Positions 18,874-28,671 of a stretch of DNA of 64,000 bases are shown here, one piece after another. How positions within the stretch are numbered: the first letter of the stretch is position 1; each line of letters starts with the position of its first letter. The translations under genes were made by a program, and so were the position numbers. The notes beneath the pieces were generated by a model that saw nothing but the letters and a program-made list of their open reading frames with translations, was not told the origin of the DNA and did not search any database. The DNA is from Phenylobacterium parvum (GTDB taxonomy: Bacteria; Pseudomonadota; Alphaproteobacteria; Caulobacterales; Caulobacteraceae): assembly GCF_003150835.1 (NCBI RefSeq), contig NZ_CP029479.1, forward strand, positions 992,001 to 1,056,000, written 5' to 3'.

Positions 18874-21800
18874 ATGTCCGACAAGATGATGACGACCTTC
18901 AAGCTCGCCCTGCTCGCCGGGGTGTCCCTGGCGGCGGCGGCGCCGGCCTTCGCCCAGGACTCCGGCGCCGGTGGGACCGAGGTCGAGGCCATCACAGTCA
19001 TCGGGAGCCAGATCAAGGGCGCCAAGGTCGACACCTCCCTGCCGGTGACCGTGGTCAGCGAGAACGAAATCATCGCCACCGGCGCCGTCTCGGGTGACGA
19101 GCTGTTCCGCTCCATCCCTCAGGCCGGCGACGTGCAGTTTCAGGAAGCCCGGACCACCGGAAACCTGAACGACGCGCGGGGCGATGTGGCCTCGCTCAAC
19201 CTCCGCAGCCTGGGCACCGGCAACACGCTGATGCTGCTGAATGGTCGCCGATCCGTGCTGCATCCCGGGACCCAGACCGAAAACTTCGTGCCGGTCACGA
19301 CGCCCAACACCAACGCGATCCCCGTGTCCGGCGTGAAGCGCGTTGAGGTGCTGCGGGACGGCGCGGCCGCCATCTACGGTACCGACGCGGTGGCCGGCGT
19401 GGTCAACACTGTCCTGGACACCCGCTTCCAGGGCCTCCGCGTTGAACTGCAGGGCGGTGGATCCGAAGGCACCGACTACCAGGAAGGGCTGTTCACGGTG
19501 AAGGCCGGGACCAAGCTCGAAAGCGGCGCGCGCCTGACCTTCTTTGGCAGCTATACCGGCCGCACGCGGCTGAATGCGACCGAGCGCGATTATTCCGCCA
19601 GTGAAGACCACCGCCCCGGCGTGGTCGGGACCCCCTGGGAAGGCAGCACCGCATTCGACAACAGGTCGACCTCCAGCCCCTGGGGCTCGTTCAGCGTGGT
19701 CGGCCTGACCTCCAGCAGCACCGCGCTCCAGGTCAAGCAGAGCGGCGTCAACCTGACGGCCAGCGGCGTGTTCCACATCGAGCCGGTCGCCAACGCCATC
19801 ACCCAGACCGGCGGGTGCAACAGCACCCTGTTCGGCGCTGGCGACATCTGCATCCGCAATGGCGTCACCACGGGCACGGCCCAGCGTCCGCTGCGCTATG
19901 ACGAGAACCCGGACCGGACCCTGCGGGGCAGCGTCGAGCGGATCAACCTGTTCAGCACGATCGAGCACGACCTGACGGATGACATCCAGTTCTACGGCGA
20001 GGTCGGTTACTACCACTCGCTGTTCAAGGGCAGCCGTGAGCAGTCGGCTCCGCTCTCCTCGGCGCCGATCAGCATCGCCGCCAACGCCTACTGGAACCCC
20101 TTTGGCCCCACCGGCAGCCCCAATCGCCTTGCCAACCTCACCAATGTCCCGACCGGCGGCCTCGCGCTGAACATGACGTCCTACCGGCCGGTCGACACGG
20201 GGCCTCGCAGCTACACCGTGACCGACGACAGCATCCGCCTGCTCGGCGGCCTGCGCGGGAACTGGCGCGGCTGGGACTGGGACTCGGCCCTCCTGTATTC
20301 GGAGGCCCGGACCCGCGACCGGACCTACAACGCCGTCAGCAACACGCTCTTCCAGAGGGCGGTGTCGCTTTCCACGCCGGACGCCTACAACCCCTTCAAT
20401 GGCGGCACGCAGGGAACCTTCTCTCTCGGCGACGCGACGCCCAACAGCCGGGCCGCAATCGAGCCCTTCCTCATCAACGTCGACCGGATCAGCGAGACGT
20501 CCCTGGCGCTGGCGGACTTCAAGGTCTCCAATCCGGATGTGTTCACGCTTCCGGCCGGCCCTGTCGGAGCCGCCGCCGGCGTTGAGTTCCGGCGTGAGAC
20601 CTTCGTCGACGACCGGGACAAGAGGCTGGACGGGACGGTCAAGTACACCAACCCCATCTCCGGCCTCGTCTATGGCACGGACGTCATGGGTGCGAGCGGC
20701 TCCCCCGACGTGAAAGGCCAGCGCGACGTCACCTCGGCCTACATCGAGCTGGCGATCCCGGTGGTCTCGCCTGACATGGCGATCCCCCTGGTCGAGGAGA
20801 TCAGCGTCCAGCTGGCGGCCCGCGACGAGTACTATTCGGACTTCGGTAACGTCCTGAAGCCGAAGGCTGCCGTCCTCTGGAAGGTCGGCGCCGGTTTCGC
20901 CCTGCGCGGCTCGATCTCCCAAAGCTTCCGGGCGCCGAACCTGCCGCAGTTCTACTCAGATGGAACGACGGTCGCGAACACCCGGACCGACTGGGCCGCC
21001 TGCCGGATCAACACGCCGCCGGCTCCGCCGCCGGCGACCCCTCCGACCTGCACCTCCTCGAGCACCCTGGAAGTGCGGAGCGGGAACGAGGACCTGACGC
21101 CGGATGAGGCTGACAACACCTCGTTCGGCTTCGTCTATACGCCGACCTTCATTCCGCCCGAGTATGGCCGTCTGATGGTCACGGCCGACTACTGGCAGAT
21201 CCGCCAGACGGACGTCATCGGCGTCCTCGGCGCGGCGAACCAGATCGCCTACGACTACCTCCTGCGCCTGCGCGGAAGCTCGAACCCGAACGTGGTCCGC
21301 AACCCGCCCACCAGCGCCGGCCCCGTCGGGACGATCGACTACGTGAACGACGTCTACACCAACCTTCAGCCCCGCACGGTCGAGGGCCTGGACGTGACCG
21401 TGGAGTACGATCTCGACGATACGTCCCTGGGTGACTTCAACCTGAAGTTCAACGTCGCCCAACTGCTGGCCTACGACCAGGAACCCGGCGAGGTCGAGAA
21501 GATCCTGATCGCGGCGATCGCCGACGGCACCCTGATCGGTCCGACGGTCGCCAGCGCCGGTAGCCGGGTCAAGATCGACGGCTATCCGGAGTTCCGGGCG
21601 ACCGCGAGCCTGACCTGGCGCAAGGATGGCTGGGGCGCCGGCCTCTTCGTCAACCATGTGGGTTCGGTCTATGACACCGGCCCGGCTCAGGTGAATGGCA
21701 GGTACTACGAACTCGAGGCGTGGACGACAGCCAACGTCTACGGACAATACGCCTTCAAGGATGGCCCTCTGGACGGCTCCACCGTTCGGGTCGGCGTCCG

Positions 21801-21912
21801 GAACATCGAGGACAAGGATCCGCCCCTGGCGTCGAACAACTTCGGCTATCTGGGATCGCTGCACAACGCCACGGGCCGCTACTGGTACGCCTCGTTGAGC
21901 AAGCGCTTCTAA
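18874..21912 (+). CDS. TonB-dependent outer-membrane receptor
   Basis: 1012 aa with a signal peptide (TFKLALLAGVSLAAAAPAFAQ). The plug domain follows (about residues 45-190: VEAITVIGSQIKGAKVDTSL, then VEVLRDGAAAIYGTDAVAGV), then a long 22-strand beta barrel ending in aromatic Phe (YWYASLSKRF), the outer-membrane insertion signal. The start at 18874 was chosen for the signal peptide; the frame is open 32 codons upstream. Large receptors of this type in Caulobacterales import oligosaccharides, peptides or other nutrients rather than only iron. No iron box was seen, and the symporter/peptidase pair lies downstream. Ligand unknown. Confidence 0.93.
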   Translation: MSDKMMTTFKLALLAGVSLAAAAPAFAQDSGAGGTEVEAITVIGSQIKGAKVDTSLPVTVVSENEIIATGAVSGDELFRSIPQAGDVQFQEARTTGNLNDARGDVASLNLRSLGTGNTLMLLNGRRSVLHPGTQTENFVPVTTPNTNAIPVSGVKRVEVLRDGAAAIYGTDAVAGVVNTVLDTRFQGLRVELQGGGSEGTDYQEGLFTVKAGTKLESGARLTFFGSYTGRTRLNATERDYSASEDHRPGVVGTPWEGSTAFDNRSTSSPWGSFSVVGLTSSSTALQVKQSGVNLTASGVFHIEPVANAITQTGGCNSTLFGAGDICIRNGVTTGTAQRPLRYDENPDRTLRGSVERINLFSTIEHDLTDDIQFYGEVGYYHSLFKGSREQSAPLSSAPISIAANAYWNPFGPTGSPNRLANLTNVPTGGLALNMTSYRPVDTGPRSYTVTDDSIRLLGGLRGNWRGWDWDSALLYSEARTRDRTYNAVSNTLFQRAVSLSTPDAYNPFNGGTQGTFSLGDATPNSRAAIEPFLINVDRISETSLALADFKVSNPDVFTLPAGPVGAAAGVEFRRETFVDDRDKRLDGTVKYTNPISGLVYGTDVMGASGSPDVKGQRDVTSAYIELAIPVVSPDMAIPLVEEISVQLAARDEYYSDFGNVLKPKAAVLWKVGAGFALRGSISQSFRAPNLPQFYSDGTTVANTRTDWAACRINTPPAPPPATPPTCTSSSTLEVRSGNEDLTPDEADNTSFGFVYTPTFIPPEYGRLMVTADYWQIRQTDVIGVLGAANQIAYDYLLRLRGSSNPNVVRNPPTSAGPVGTIDYVNDVYTNLQPRTVEGLDVTVEYDLDDTSLGDFNLKFNVAQLLAYDQEPGEVEKILIAAIADGTLIGPTVASAGSRVKIDGYPEFRATASLTWRKDGWGAGLFVNHVGSVYDTGPAQVNGRYYELEAWTTANVYGQYAFKDGPLDGSTVRVGVRNIEDKDPPLASNNFGYLGSLHNATGRYWYASLSKRF

Positions 21913-21944
21913 GCCGCGCAGGAGGTCGGGGAGAGGGACGTCCA

Positions 21945-21969
21945 GCAGGGCCGCGAGATGCGGCCCTGC
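21945..21969 (+). terminator. Strong hairpin after the TonB receptor gene
   Basis: GCAGGGCCGC (21945-21954), loop GAGAT, GCGGCCCTGC (21960-21969): a perfect 10-bp GC stem 33 nt past the stop codon. No T run follows, as is common in GC-rich genomes, so it may end transcription weakly or protect the 3' end. Confidence 0.5.
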
Positions 21970-22116
21970 GCCGTGGCGGCCATTGGGGGAGAACTTTACG
22001 CGCCCGACGCGGGGCCTCGCCAACGGCCGCGCGGCGATGGAAGATGGAGGTCCGATCCCCGGACTTGAGGGGAGGGGCCCGCCCCGTCCCGATCCTACCG
22101 AGTGTAAACCTGCTGC

Positions 22117-23421
22117 ATGACCGACGGTTCCAGTCTCCCCGCCGCTCCGCCGAAAACACCGGGTCTCCTGGGCCGCATTGCGGGCCTCTGGTTTGCGGTT
22201 CCGCTTTGGAAACGCATCATCGCCGCCCTGCTGGCCGGCGCCCTGGTCGGCCTGGTCTGGGGGCCTGGCGCCGTCTCGATCAAGTGGATCGGCGACCTGT
22301 TCGTGCAGCTGATCCGTATGGCGGTGATCCCGCTGGTGCTGGTGACAATCGTCTCCGGCGTCGCCGCCCTCGGCGACCCTCGGCGCCTCGGCTCCATCGG
22401 CGTCAAGACCCTGCTGCTCTACCTGTTCACGACATCGATCGCCGTGGGGGTCGGCCTGTCGCTGGGCGTCATCGCACAGCCCGGCCTGGGTGCAGACTTC
22501 TCGGCGGCGGCGCCGCAGGCGCTGAACGCGAACGGGTCGGTCGGCCTCGGGATCAACGACATCGTGCCCGCCAACATCTTCAAGGCCCTGGCCGATGGCG
22601 CGCTGTTGCCGACCATCTTCTTCGCCCTTCTGCTGGGATCGGCGATCCTCGCCACAGGCGAGAAGGGCAGGCCTATGGCCGCGGTGTTCGAGTCCGCCTC
22701 CGAGGTCATGCTGAAGGTCGTGGCCATCATCATGGAGTTCTCCCCCTTCGGCGTCTTCGCCCTGATCGCCACGGTCATGGGAACGACGGGGGTGAGCGTC
22801 TTCGCCAGCATAGGTGTCCTCGCCCTCTGCGTTCTCAGCGGCTCGCTCATCCAGAGCTTCGTCGTTCACGGCCTGGTGGTTCGGCTGATGGCCTGGCTGC
22901 CAGTGATCCCCTTCTTCCGGGGCATCACAGACGCCATGCTGGTGGCCTTCTCGACCTCGTCCAGCATGGCCACCCTTCCGGTGGCGATGCGGGTTGCGGA
23001 GGAGAACCTGGGCATCAAGCCGGCGGTGGTCTCCACCGCCTTGCCCCTCGGCGCCACGGTCAGCATGGACGGAACGGCGCTCTACATCGCCCTCCTCGCC
23101 ACCTTCGCCGCCCAGGCCTTCGGCGTACAGCTCAGTCCTGAGCAGTACCTTCTGATCGGCGTGACCACGGTGATGGTCGCCGTCGGCACCGCGCCGGTGC
23201 CTTCGGCGTCGCTGTTCATGCTGGCCGGGGTGCTGACGACCTTCGGCGTCTCGCCCGAGCAGACCGCCATCCTGGTCGGGTTCATCCTGCCCTTCGACCG
23301 CGTCCTCGACATGATCCGGACGGTGCCCAACAACACCAGCGACCTGGCGGTCGCGACCGTGGTGGCCCGCTGGGAGAACGAGATCGACGTCGAGATCTTC
23401 AAGTCCTCCAGGGATGTCTGA
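22117..23421 (+). CDS. Dicarboxylate/amino acid:cation symporter (DAACS family)
   Basis: 434-aa inner-membrane transporter of the GltP/DctA fold. The diagnostic elements are present: the Ser-rich re-entrant loop AFSTSSSMATLPVAM, the VSMDGTALY motif (NMDGT-like) and the last substrate-binding helix FDRVLDMIRTVPNNTSDLA. The family imports glutamate, aspartate, C4-dicarboxylates or other amino acids with H+ or Na+. ggt starts 3 nt after the stop codon, so the pair forms an operon. A periplasmic gamma-glutamyltransferase next to a glutamate-type importer suggests salvage of glutamate from glutathione or gamma-glutamyl peptides. Confidence 0.93.
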   Translation: MTDGSSLPAAPPKTPGLLGRIAGLWFAVPLWKRIIAALLAGALVGLVWGPGAVSIKWIGDLFVQLIRMAVIPLVLVTIVSGVAALGDPRRLGSIGVKTLLLYLFTTSIAVGVGLSLGVIAQPGLGADFSAAAPQALNANGSVGLGINDIVPANIFKALADGALLPTIFFALLLGSAILATGEKGRPMAAVFESASEVMLKVVAIIMEFSPFGVFALIATVMGTTGVSVFASIGVLALCVLSGSLIQSFVVHGLVVRLMAWLPVIPFFRGITDAMLVAFSTSSSMATLPVAMRVAEENLGIKPAVVSTALPLGATVSMDGTALYIALLATFAAQAFGVQLSPEQYLLIGVTTVMVAVGTAPVPSASLFMLAGVLTTFGVSPEQTAILVGFILPFDRVLDMIRTVPNNTSDLAVATVVARWENEIDVEIFKSSRDV

Positions 23422-23424
23422 CCC

Positions 23425-25155
23425 ATGATCCTGTTCCGGTTCTGCCTGGCCGCCCTCGCGGTCCTCTCCCTGGCGTTCGCCCCTGTGGCGCAGGCCCAGG
23501 CGCAACGTCGTCAACTGCTCGAATACCCTTCCATCCACCATCCGGTGGTCGGTGAGCGGGGCATGGTGGTCACCCAGAACGCGATCGCCTCCGAGGTCGG
23601 GGCCGAGATCCTGCGCAAGGGCGGAAACGCCGTCGACGCCGCCGTCGCCGTGGGCTTCGCCCTCGCGGTCACCCTGCCGCGGGCAGGCAATATCGGTGGC
23701 GACGGCTTCATGCTGGTCCACACCGCCGGGACCAGGGAAACGGTGGTCATCGATTTCCGGTCGGTCGCGCCGGCGGCGGCCAGGCTGGAGATGTTCGTCG
23801 ACAAGAAGGGCGAGGAGTCGCCCCTGGCCTCGCGGGGGTATCGGGCCTCCGCCGTGCCCGGAACGGTCGCCGGCCTTGAGCTGGCCCACAGGCGCTACGG
23901 CAAGCTGCCCTGGAAGGACGTGGTGACGCCCGCCCGGCGCCTGGCGGCTGAGGGGATTGTCCTGACCCCTGACGAGGCCTTTGTCTTCAGCTGGGCGCGG
24001 GAGCGGATGACGGAAAGCGTCGCAGGCCAGCGCACCTTCTACAAGCCGGGCGGCGAGCTCTACAGGGCGGGAGAGGTGCTGAAGCAGCCTGACCTCGCGT
24101 GGTCCCTGGGGCAGATCGCCGACAATGGCGCCGACGCCTTCTACAAGGGCGAGATCGCCCGCCGCTTCGCCGCGGACATGAAGGCCCACAAGGGCCTGAT
24201 CACCCTGGAGGACTTGGCGGCCTACAAGCCTGTCGTGCGGGAGCCGCTGCTGGGGACCTACCGCGGATATACGGTTGCGACGACCCCGCCGGCGAGCTCG
24301 GGCGGCGCCACCCTGTTGCAGATGCTGAACATCCTGGAGTCGTTCGACCTCAAGGCGCTGGGCGGATCGGGCTCCTCCGGCGCGCTGCATGTGATGGCCG
24401 AGGCGATGAAGCTGGCCTACGCTGACCGCTACCGCCATCTTGGCGACACGGACTTCGTGAAGGTTCCGCTGAAGGGGTTCACGTCCAAGGCCTATGGCGC
24501 CCAGCAGGCCAGCCGGATCGACGTCAACCAGGCCAAGTCCGCAAAGGCGCTCGGCGCCGGCGATCCCTGGAAGTACGAGAGCCCCAGTACCACCCACTTC
24601 AGCATCGCCGACAGCGCCGGGAATGCGGTGAGTACGACCTACACCCTCGGCGCCGACTTCGGTTCTGGCGTGATGGTCGAGGGAACCGGGTTCGTCCTCA
24701 ACAACCAGATGAACAACTACAGCCACGAGCAGGCGGTCGAGGCGGCCCGGAAGGGCAGGACGTCGCCGCCCAACGCCATGGCCCCCGGCAAGCGCATGCT
24801 TTCGACCATGATGCCGACCCTTGTCTTCAGGGACGGCAAGCCCTGGCTGGTCACCGGCACGCCAGGCGGCAGCACCATCATCGACACGGTGCTTCAGGTG
24901 ATCGTCAACGTCATCGATTTCGACCTTAACGTCGCCGAGGCGACCCACCAGCCGCGCATCTTCCAGGCGGCGACGGATACACTGGAGGTCGAGCCCAACT
25001 TCAATCCGGACACGGTCGCGGCGGTTCGGGCGAAGGGGCACTCCGTCAAGGCGGCCGAGACCATGGGCAGCGCCCAGTCCATCATGATCGACAAGGGCCT
25101 CTTCCTCGGCGCCGCCGATCCTCGCCGTCCTGGCGCGTTGGCCGTGGCGCCCTGA
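23425..25155 (+). CDS. ggt: Gamma-glutamyltransferase
   Basis: 576 aa with a Sec signal peptide (cut near AQA, residue 25), so periplasmic. It is made as a precursor that self-cleaves before Thr389 in PSTTHFSIAD to give large and small subunits; this Thr is the nucleophile. Supporting blocks are IGGDGFMLVH, PPASSGGATLLQMLNILE and TPGGSTIIDTVLQV. The enzyme removes the gamma-glutamyl group of glutathione and its conjugates. It lies 3 nt downstream of the DAACS symporter, a likely partner for taking up the released glutamate or Cys-Gly. Confidence 0.96.
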   Translation: MILFRFCLAALAVLSLAFAPVAQAQAQRRQLLEYPSIHHPVVGERGMVVTQNAIASEVGAEILRKGGNAVDAAVAVGFALAVTLPRAGNIGGDGFMLVHTAGTRETVVIDFRSVAPAAARLEMFVDKKGEESPLASRGYRASAVPGTVAGLELAHRRYGKLPWKDVVTPARRLAAEGIVLTPDEAFVFSWARERMTESVAGQRTFYKPGGELYRAGEVLKQPDLAWSLGQIADNGADAFYKGEIARRFAADMKAHKGLITLEDLAAYKPVVREPLLGTYRGYTVATTPPASSGGATLLQMLNILESFDLKALGGSGSSGALHVMAEAMKLAYADRYRHLGDTDFVKVPLKGFTSKAYGAQQASRIDVNQAKSAKALGAGDPWKYESPSTTHFSIADSAGNAVSTTYTLGADFGSGVMVEGTGFVLNNQMNNYSHEQAVEAARKGRTSPPNAMAPGKRMLSTMMPTLVFRDGKPWLVTGTPGGSTIIDTVLQVIVNVIDFDLNVAEATHQPRIFQAATDTLEVEPNFNPDTVAAVRAKGHSVKAAETMGSAQSIMIDKGLFLGAADPRRPGALAVAP

Positions 25156-25314
25156 GGGGCATCAGTCCCACAATCACCGGGCGAGGGCGCCTCCAACGGG
25201 CCGTAACCAGCGACGGGGTCAGCCGCCCCGGCCGCCTGACATGCCGGCGCGCCCACACGCCTCCGGACCCTGCGGCCAACGCAACCCTTCGCTGGTTGAA
25301 GTGAAGGGCGTCCG

Positions 25315-26961
25315 CTAGCGGCCGGCGCTCGCCCGCTTGTCATCCCGGGCGGCCTTCAGTGCGGCCTCCACACCCCGGATCAGGGCATCTGGCGTCACCG
25401 GCTTGGCGATCAGGAGGTCGGCTCCCGCTTCACGCGCCGCCCTGACGTGTTCGGCCATGCAGTTCGCCGAAAGCATCGCGATCGGGACCCGCGCCAGGGC
25501 CTCCGCCTCCTCCCGCGCCCGGATCCTTCGGGTGGCGGTCAGGCCGTCCATGACCGGCATCTGCATGTCCATCAGGATAATGTCGAAGGCGGCGGGCTCG
25601 AACCGGGCCAGGGCTTCCTCCCCATCATTCGCCACCGCGATCTCGGCCCCTTCGTACTCCAGGATCACACTGGCCACCCGCTGGTTGATCGGCTGGTCCT
25701 CGACCAGGAGGACCTTGAGGGGGCGGCCCGCCCCTTCGCCTCCCAGGCGCCATCCGCCCGGTCCGGCCCTGGCTGGCGCCGCCCGCGCCGGGTCAGCCTC
25801 CCGGGGGAGGTCGAGCCTCAGGGTGAAGCGGCTGCCCTTACCGGGTTCTGACCGGGCCTCGATCTCCCCTCCCATCGCGGCGGCGAGACCCTGGGAGATC
25901 ACCAGGCCCAGGCCTGTCCCGCCAAACCGCCGCGTAATCGTGCCGTCAGCCTGCGCGAACCTCTGGAACATGCGCTCCGCGGCGGCGGCGTCAAAGCCGA
26001 TGCCCGTGTCGCGGACCTCGATGGCCACGCCAAGTCGCTCGTCGCCCGCCTCCGTCACCCGCAAGGTCACGTCCACGCGCCCCTGCGGGGTGAACTTGAT
26101 GGCGTTGGAGACGAGGTTGGCGACGATCTGGCGGATCCTGACCATGTCGCCCAGGGCCCAGGCCTGGCTCCCGGGACCAAGGTCCAGGCCAAAGGCCAGC
26201 CCCTTGTCATCCGCCCTCACGCGCATGAGGCGCACGGCGTCCTCGACCGCTTCACCCAGCTGGAACGGCGCCGCTTCCAGCGCCAGCTGGCCCGCCTCCA
26301 CCTTGGTCAGGTCCAGGATGTCCGACAGAAGGCGCTCCAGGGTCTGGCCGGAGGTCATGATCAGCTGGACCATCTCCTCCTGGGCCTCGGTGAGAGGCGT
26401 ACGGTTGAGCGCTCCCACCAGACCCAGGACGCCGTTGAGAGGGGTCCGGATCTCGTGGCTCATGTTCGCCAGGAAGACGGTCTTGGCCTCGCTCGCCGCG
26501 AGGGCCGCATCCCGCGCTCCGGAGAGGGCGCGCATCAACTCCTGGGACTCGGCGACCATGGAGGCCTGGACCCCGGCCGCGAGGATGGCGCTGAGCGAGG
26601 AGTCGACCTCCGAGAAGTCCGACATGCGCAGGCCCGAGTCCTGCAGGCTGGAGACCTGGCTGACCACGTGGCTGACACAGAAGAGAAAGTCCGTCTCGAG
26701 GGAAAGGACAAGGCCCCTGAGGAAGACAGAGCCTTTGGTCGCCCTGAGCTGGACAGGGGTCTTGTTGCGGACCCAGGCCTCGAGGTCCAGGAGCCCCCTG
26801 GGCCGCTCAATCTGGAAACTGTCCTCCAGCCGCGTTCCCGGCGCGCACCAGGGCGTCAGGCGACGCAGGGACTGGCCCGTCGACAGGATGGTCAGGTCGG
26901 GGCTGACGCGGATATGCGCAGGCAGGATCAGGTCGAGCTGAGACGGGTCGAGCCGCACCAT
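25315..26961 (-). CDS. Hybrid histidine kinase with HNOBA-type sensor domain
   Basis: 548 aa, no membrane helices, so cytoplasmic. Residues about 5-120 look like the HNOBA (H-NOX-associated) domain: LPAHIRVSPDLTILSTGQSL, then RLEDSFQIERPRG. A coiled linker leads to HisKA with His169 in FLANMSHEIRTPLNG, an HATPase (NLVSNAIKF, DTGIGF, FGGTGLGLVIS) and a C-terminal receiver with Asp465 in IILMDMQMPVMDG and Lys520. The H-NOX gene ends 12 nt upstream, so NO-bound H-NOX probably controls the kinase, as in known H-NOX/kinase pairs. No separate output regulator is nearby. Confidence 0.92.
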   Translation of the reverse strand: MVRLDPSQLDLILPAHIRVSPDLTILSTGQSLRRLTPWCAPGTRLEDSFQIERPRGLLDLEAWVRNKTPVQLRATKGSVFLRGLVLSLETDFLFCVSHVVSQVSSLQDSGLRMSDFSEVDSSLSAILAAGVQASMVAESQELMRALSGARDAALAASEAKTVFLANMSHEIRTPLNGVLGLVGALNRTPLTEAQEEMVQLIMTSGQTLERLLSDILDLTKVEAGQLALEAAPFQLGEAVEDAVRLMRVRADDKGLAFGLDLGPGSQAWALGDMVRIRQIVANLVSNAIKFTPQGRVDVTLRVTEAGDERLGVAIEVRDTGIGFDAAAAERMFQRFAQADGTITRRFGGTGLGLVISQGLAAAMGGEIEARSEPGKGSRFTLRLDLPREADPARAAPARAGPGGWRLGGEGAGRPLKVLLVEDQPINQRVASVILEYEGAEIAVANDGEEALARFEPAAFDIILMDMQMPVMDGLTATRRIRAREEAEALARVPIAMLSANCMAEHVRAAREAGADLLIAKPVTPDALIRGVEAALKAARDDKRASAGR

Positions 26962-26973
26962 CACCGTGAAGTC

Positions 26974-27513
26974 CTAGCCTTCGATGGCGATGAGGAATTC
27001 GACGCCGGGGTCCTGGGGCCCCACAAGATGGACCTCCCCCCGGTGGCCGAACCGCTGGAGCAGGCCCTCGAGGAGACCAGTCACGAAGGACTCAAGCCCA
27101 CTTCGATTTGAGATGTAGGCGATCCGGATGAAGGTCTCGCCGATCTCAAGGACACGAAACGAGGGCACGTCGACATCTGTCAGGCTGACCTGGATGCTGG
27201 CGTGCATGCGGTCGAGGTTTCGGCAGAAGTCGAAGATGTCGTCCCCCGCCATGGTCATCAGCGGGGCGTAGGCGCTTGCGTCCGCGAAGCCGATCCAGAA
27301 CCGGCCGAAACGCACCAGGGTTTCCTCGAGGCTGAGGTTCATCTCCTGGGCGACCGCGCCGATCAGCCCGAAGGTGACGTCATCGGGGTAGGACAGGCCG
27401 CTGATGAAGGCCTCATCCTTAAGTCCTGATGTCTTGAGAATACTGTTCCAGAGAGGCTCGCCGCCGGAACTTTGCACCATTTCCCGCGCAGCGCGGTGGA
27501 TCATTCCGTACAT
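26974..27513 (-). CDS. H-NOX heme nitric oxide-binding protein
   Basis: 179 aa, the normal H-NOX length, starting MYGMIHRAAREMV. The heme ligand His104 (NLDRMHASI), Pro117 (PSFR) and the propionate-binding Y-x-S-x-R (Tyr133, Ser135, Arg137) are all present. At the position where oxygen-binding H-NOX proteins carry a distal Tyr (5 after the Arg) there is Ser142, which argues for NO rather than O2 sensing. The frame is open upstream, but the family N-terminus begins at 27513. It is co-transcribed with the HNOBA hybrid kinase. Confidence 0.94.
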   Translation of the reverse strand: MYGMIHRAAREMVQSSGGEPLWNSILKTSGLKDEAFISGLSYPDDVTFGLIGAVAQEMNLSLEETLVRFGRFWIGFADASAYAPLMTMAGDDIFDFCRNLDRMHASIQVSLTDVDVPSFRVLEIGETFIRIAYISNRSGLESFVTGLLEGLLQRFGHRGEVHLVGPQDPGVEFLIAIEG

Positions 27514-27761
27514 GTAGGCCCGGGACCCGGTCTGATTGCGCGATGCGCACGACCCTGAGGGTAAGGAGTTAACGTTTTCTGGAGGCCTGGGAGTTTCCAG
27601 TCCACTTTCGACCCATCCGTCCTGTCTGCAGGGCTCTAGACTGCATCGCCCTTCCGGGCGGCGGTCCTCGACTTGTGATGAAGCTGTGTTTAACCTTGCG
27701 ACCGCTGGGTGGGCCATGACCCGACTCTAGGGATCCGGGCCGCGGTGGGGCAGATTCGCGT

Positions 27762-28577
27762 ATGGTGAACCTTAATCCCCAAGACTGGACGACCGGCGAG
27801 GTCGAGGTTTCGGGCGGTAGACTGGCCTATCACCGCACCGGCGGCCTGGGCCCGCCCTTGGTCCTGTCCCACGGCCTGACGGACAACGGGCTTTGCTGGA
27901 GCCGCCTTGCGGAGGCCCTGGCCCCCGACTTCGACATCATCATGCTGGACGCCCGCGGGCATGGCGCCAGCTCTCCGCCCGGAGTTGACGGCGTTACGCC
28001 CGACATGCCTGGCCGGGATCTGGCGGAAGCGATCCGGGGCCTCGGCCTGTCGAAAGTCGTCGCCATGGGTCACTCCATGGGCGGTCGGGCAACGGCCGCC
28101 TGTGCTGCGGACCACCCGGACCTGATCCGGGCCGTTATTCTGGAAGATCCGCCGTTCATCCCACCCATGGACGCCAAGGCGGCCACCCAACGCGTGGAGA
28201 GGTTCCGCAAGCAGGTCGGCCAGTTGCGGGGCATGACCGACGCCGAGCTCATGGCGCTCGTCCGGAAGCAGTCGCCCTCATGGCAACCGCCGGAGCTGCC
28301 CGCCTGGATCGCCTCGAAGCGCCAGGTGGACCCGGGCGCACTGCCCATCCTGCCGAAGCCCTGGCAGGACGATATCCGTCGGCTCCGCGCGCCGACTCTC
28401 TTGATCCACGGCGATGTCGCGCTGGGCAGCATGGTCTCGCCCGAGGCGGCCCTGGAGGCGCGCCGCCTGAATCCCCAGCTGCGGGCCCTGAGGGTCAGCG
28501 GGGCCGGCCACAATGTCCGCCGCGAGCAGTTCGCCGAAGTGCTTCTCGCGGTCCGCAGCTTCCTGGCCGAGGCCTGA
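27762..28577 (+). CDS. Alpha/beta hydrolase
   Basis: 271 aa, cytoplasmic. The oxyanion HG is in LVLSHGLTDNGLCW, the nucleophile Ser in VAMGHSMGGRATA and the His in VSGAGHNVRREQF. The acid is probably the Asp of LLIHGDVALGSMVSP. The fold is the lactonase/esterase/dehalogenase type with a short cap; substrate unknown. It diverges from the H-NOX gene across 248 bp and is followed after 94 bp by an aldo/keto reductase gene. No functional link between them is obvious. Confidence 0.9.
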   Translation: MVNLNPQDWTTGEVEVSGGRLAYHRTGGLGPPLVLSHGLTDNGLCWSRLAEALAPDFDIIMLDARGHGASSPPGVDGVTPDMPGRDLAEAIRGLGLSKVVAMGHSMGGRATAACAADHPDLIRAVILEDPPFIPPMDAKAATQRVERFRKQVGQLRGMTDAELMALVRKQSPSWQPPELPAWIASKRQVDPGALPILPKPWQDDIRRLRAPTLLIHGDVALGSMVSPEAALEARRLNPQLRALRVSGAGHNVRREQFAEVLLAVRSFLAEA

Positions 28578-28671
28578 CCCGCCGCCCCTCCCAGAGGCCC
28601 GGGCTTGACCGCCCGCAGCCGCGGCCGAGAATGCCCCGAGCCTGGGTCCGGTCTGCCCAAAGGAGGGACAC

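Noticed and set aside
20956..25041. A 1361-codon open frame on the minus strand
   Set aside because: It runs antisense through the TonB receptor, the symporter and ggt. Its composition (Gly/Arg/His/Asp-rich) is that of a GC-rich shadow frame and no domain is visible.
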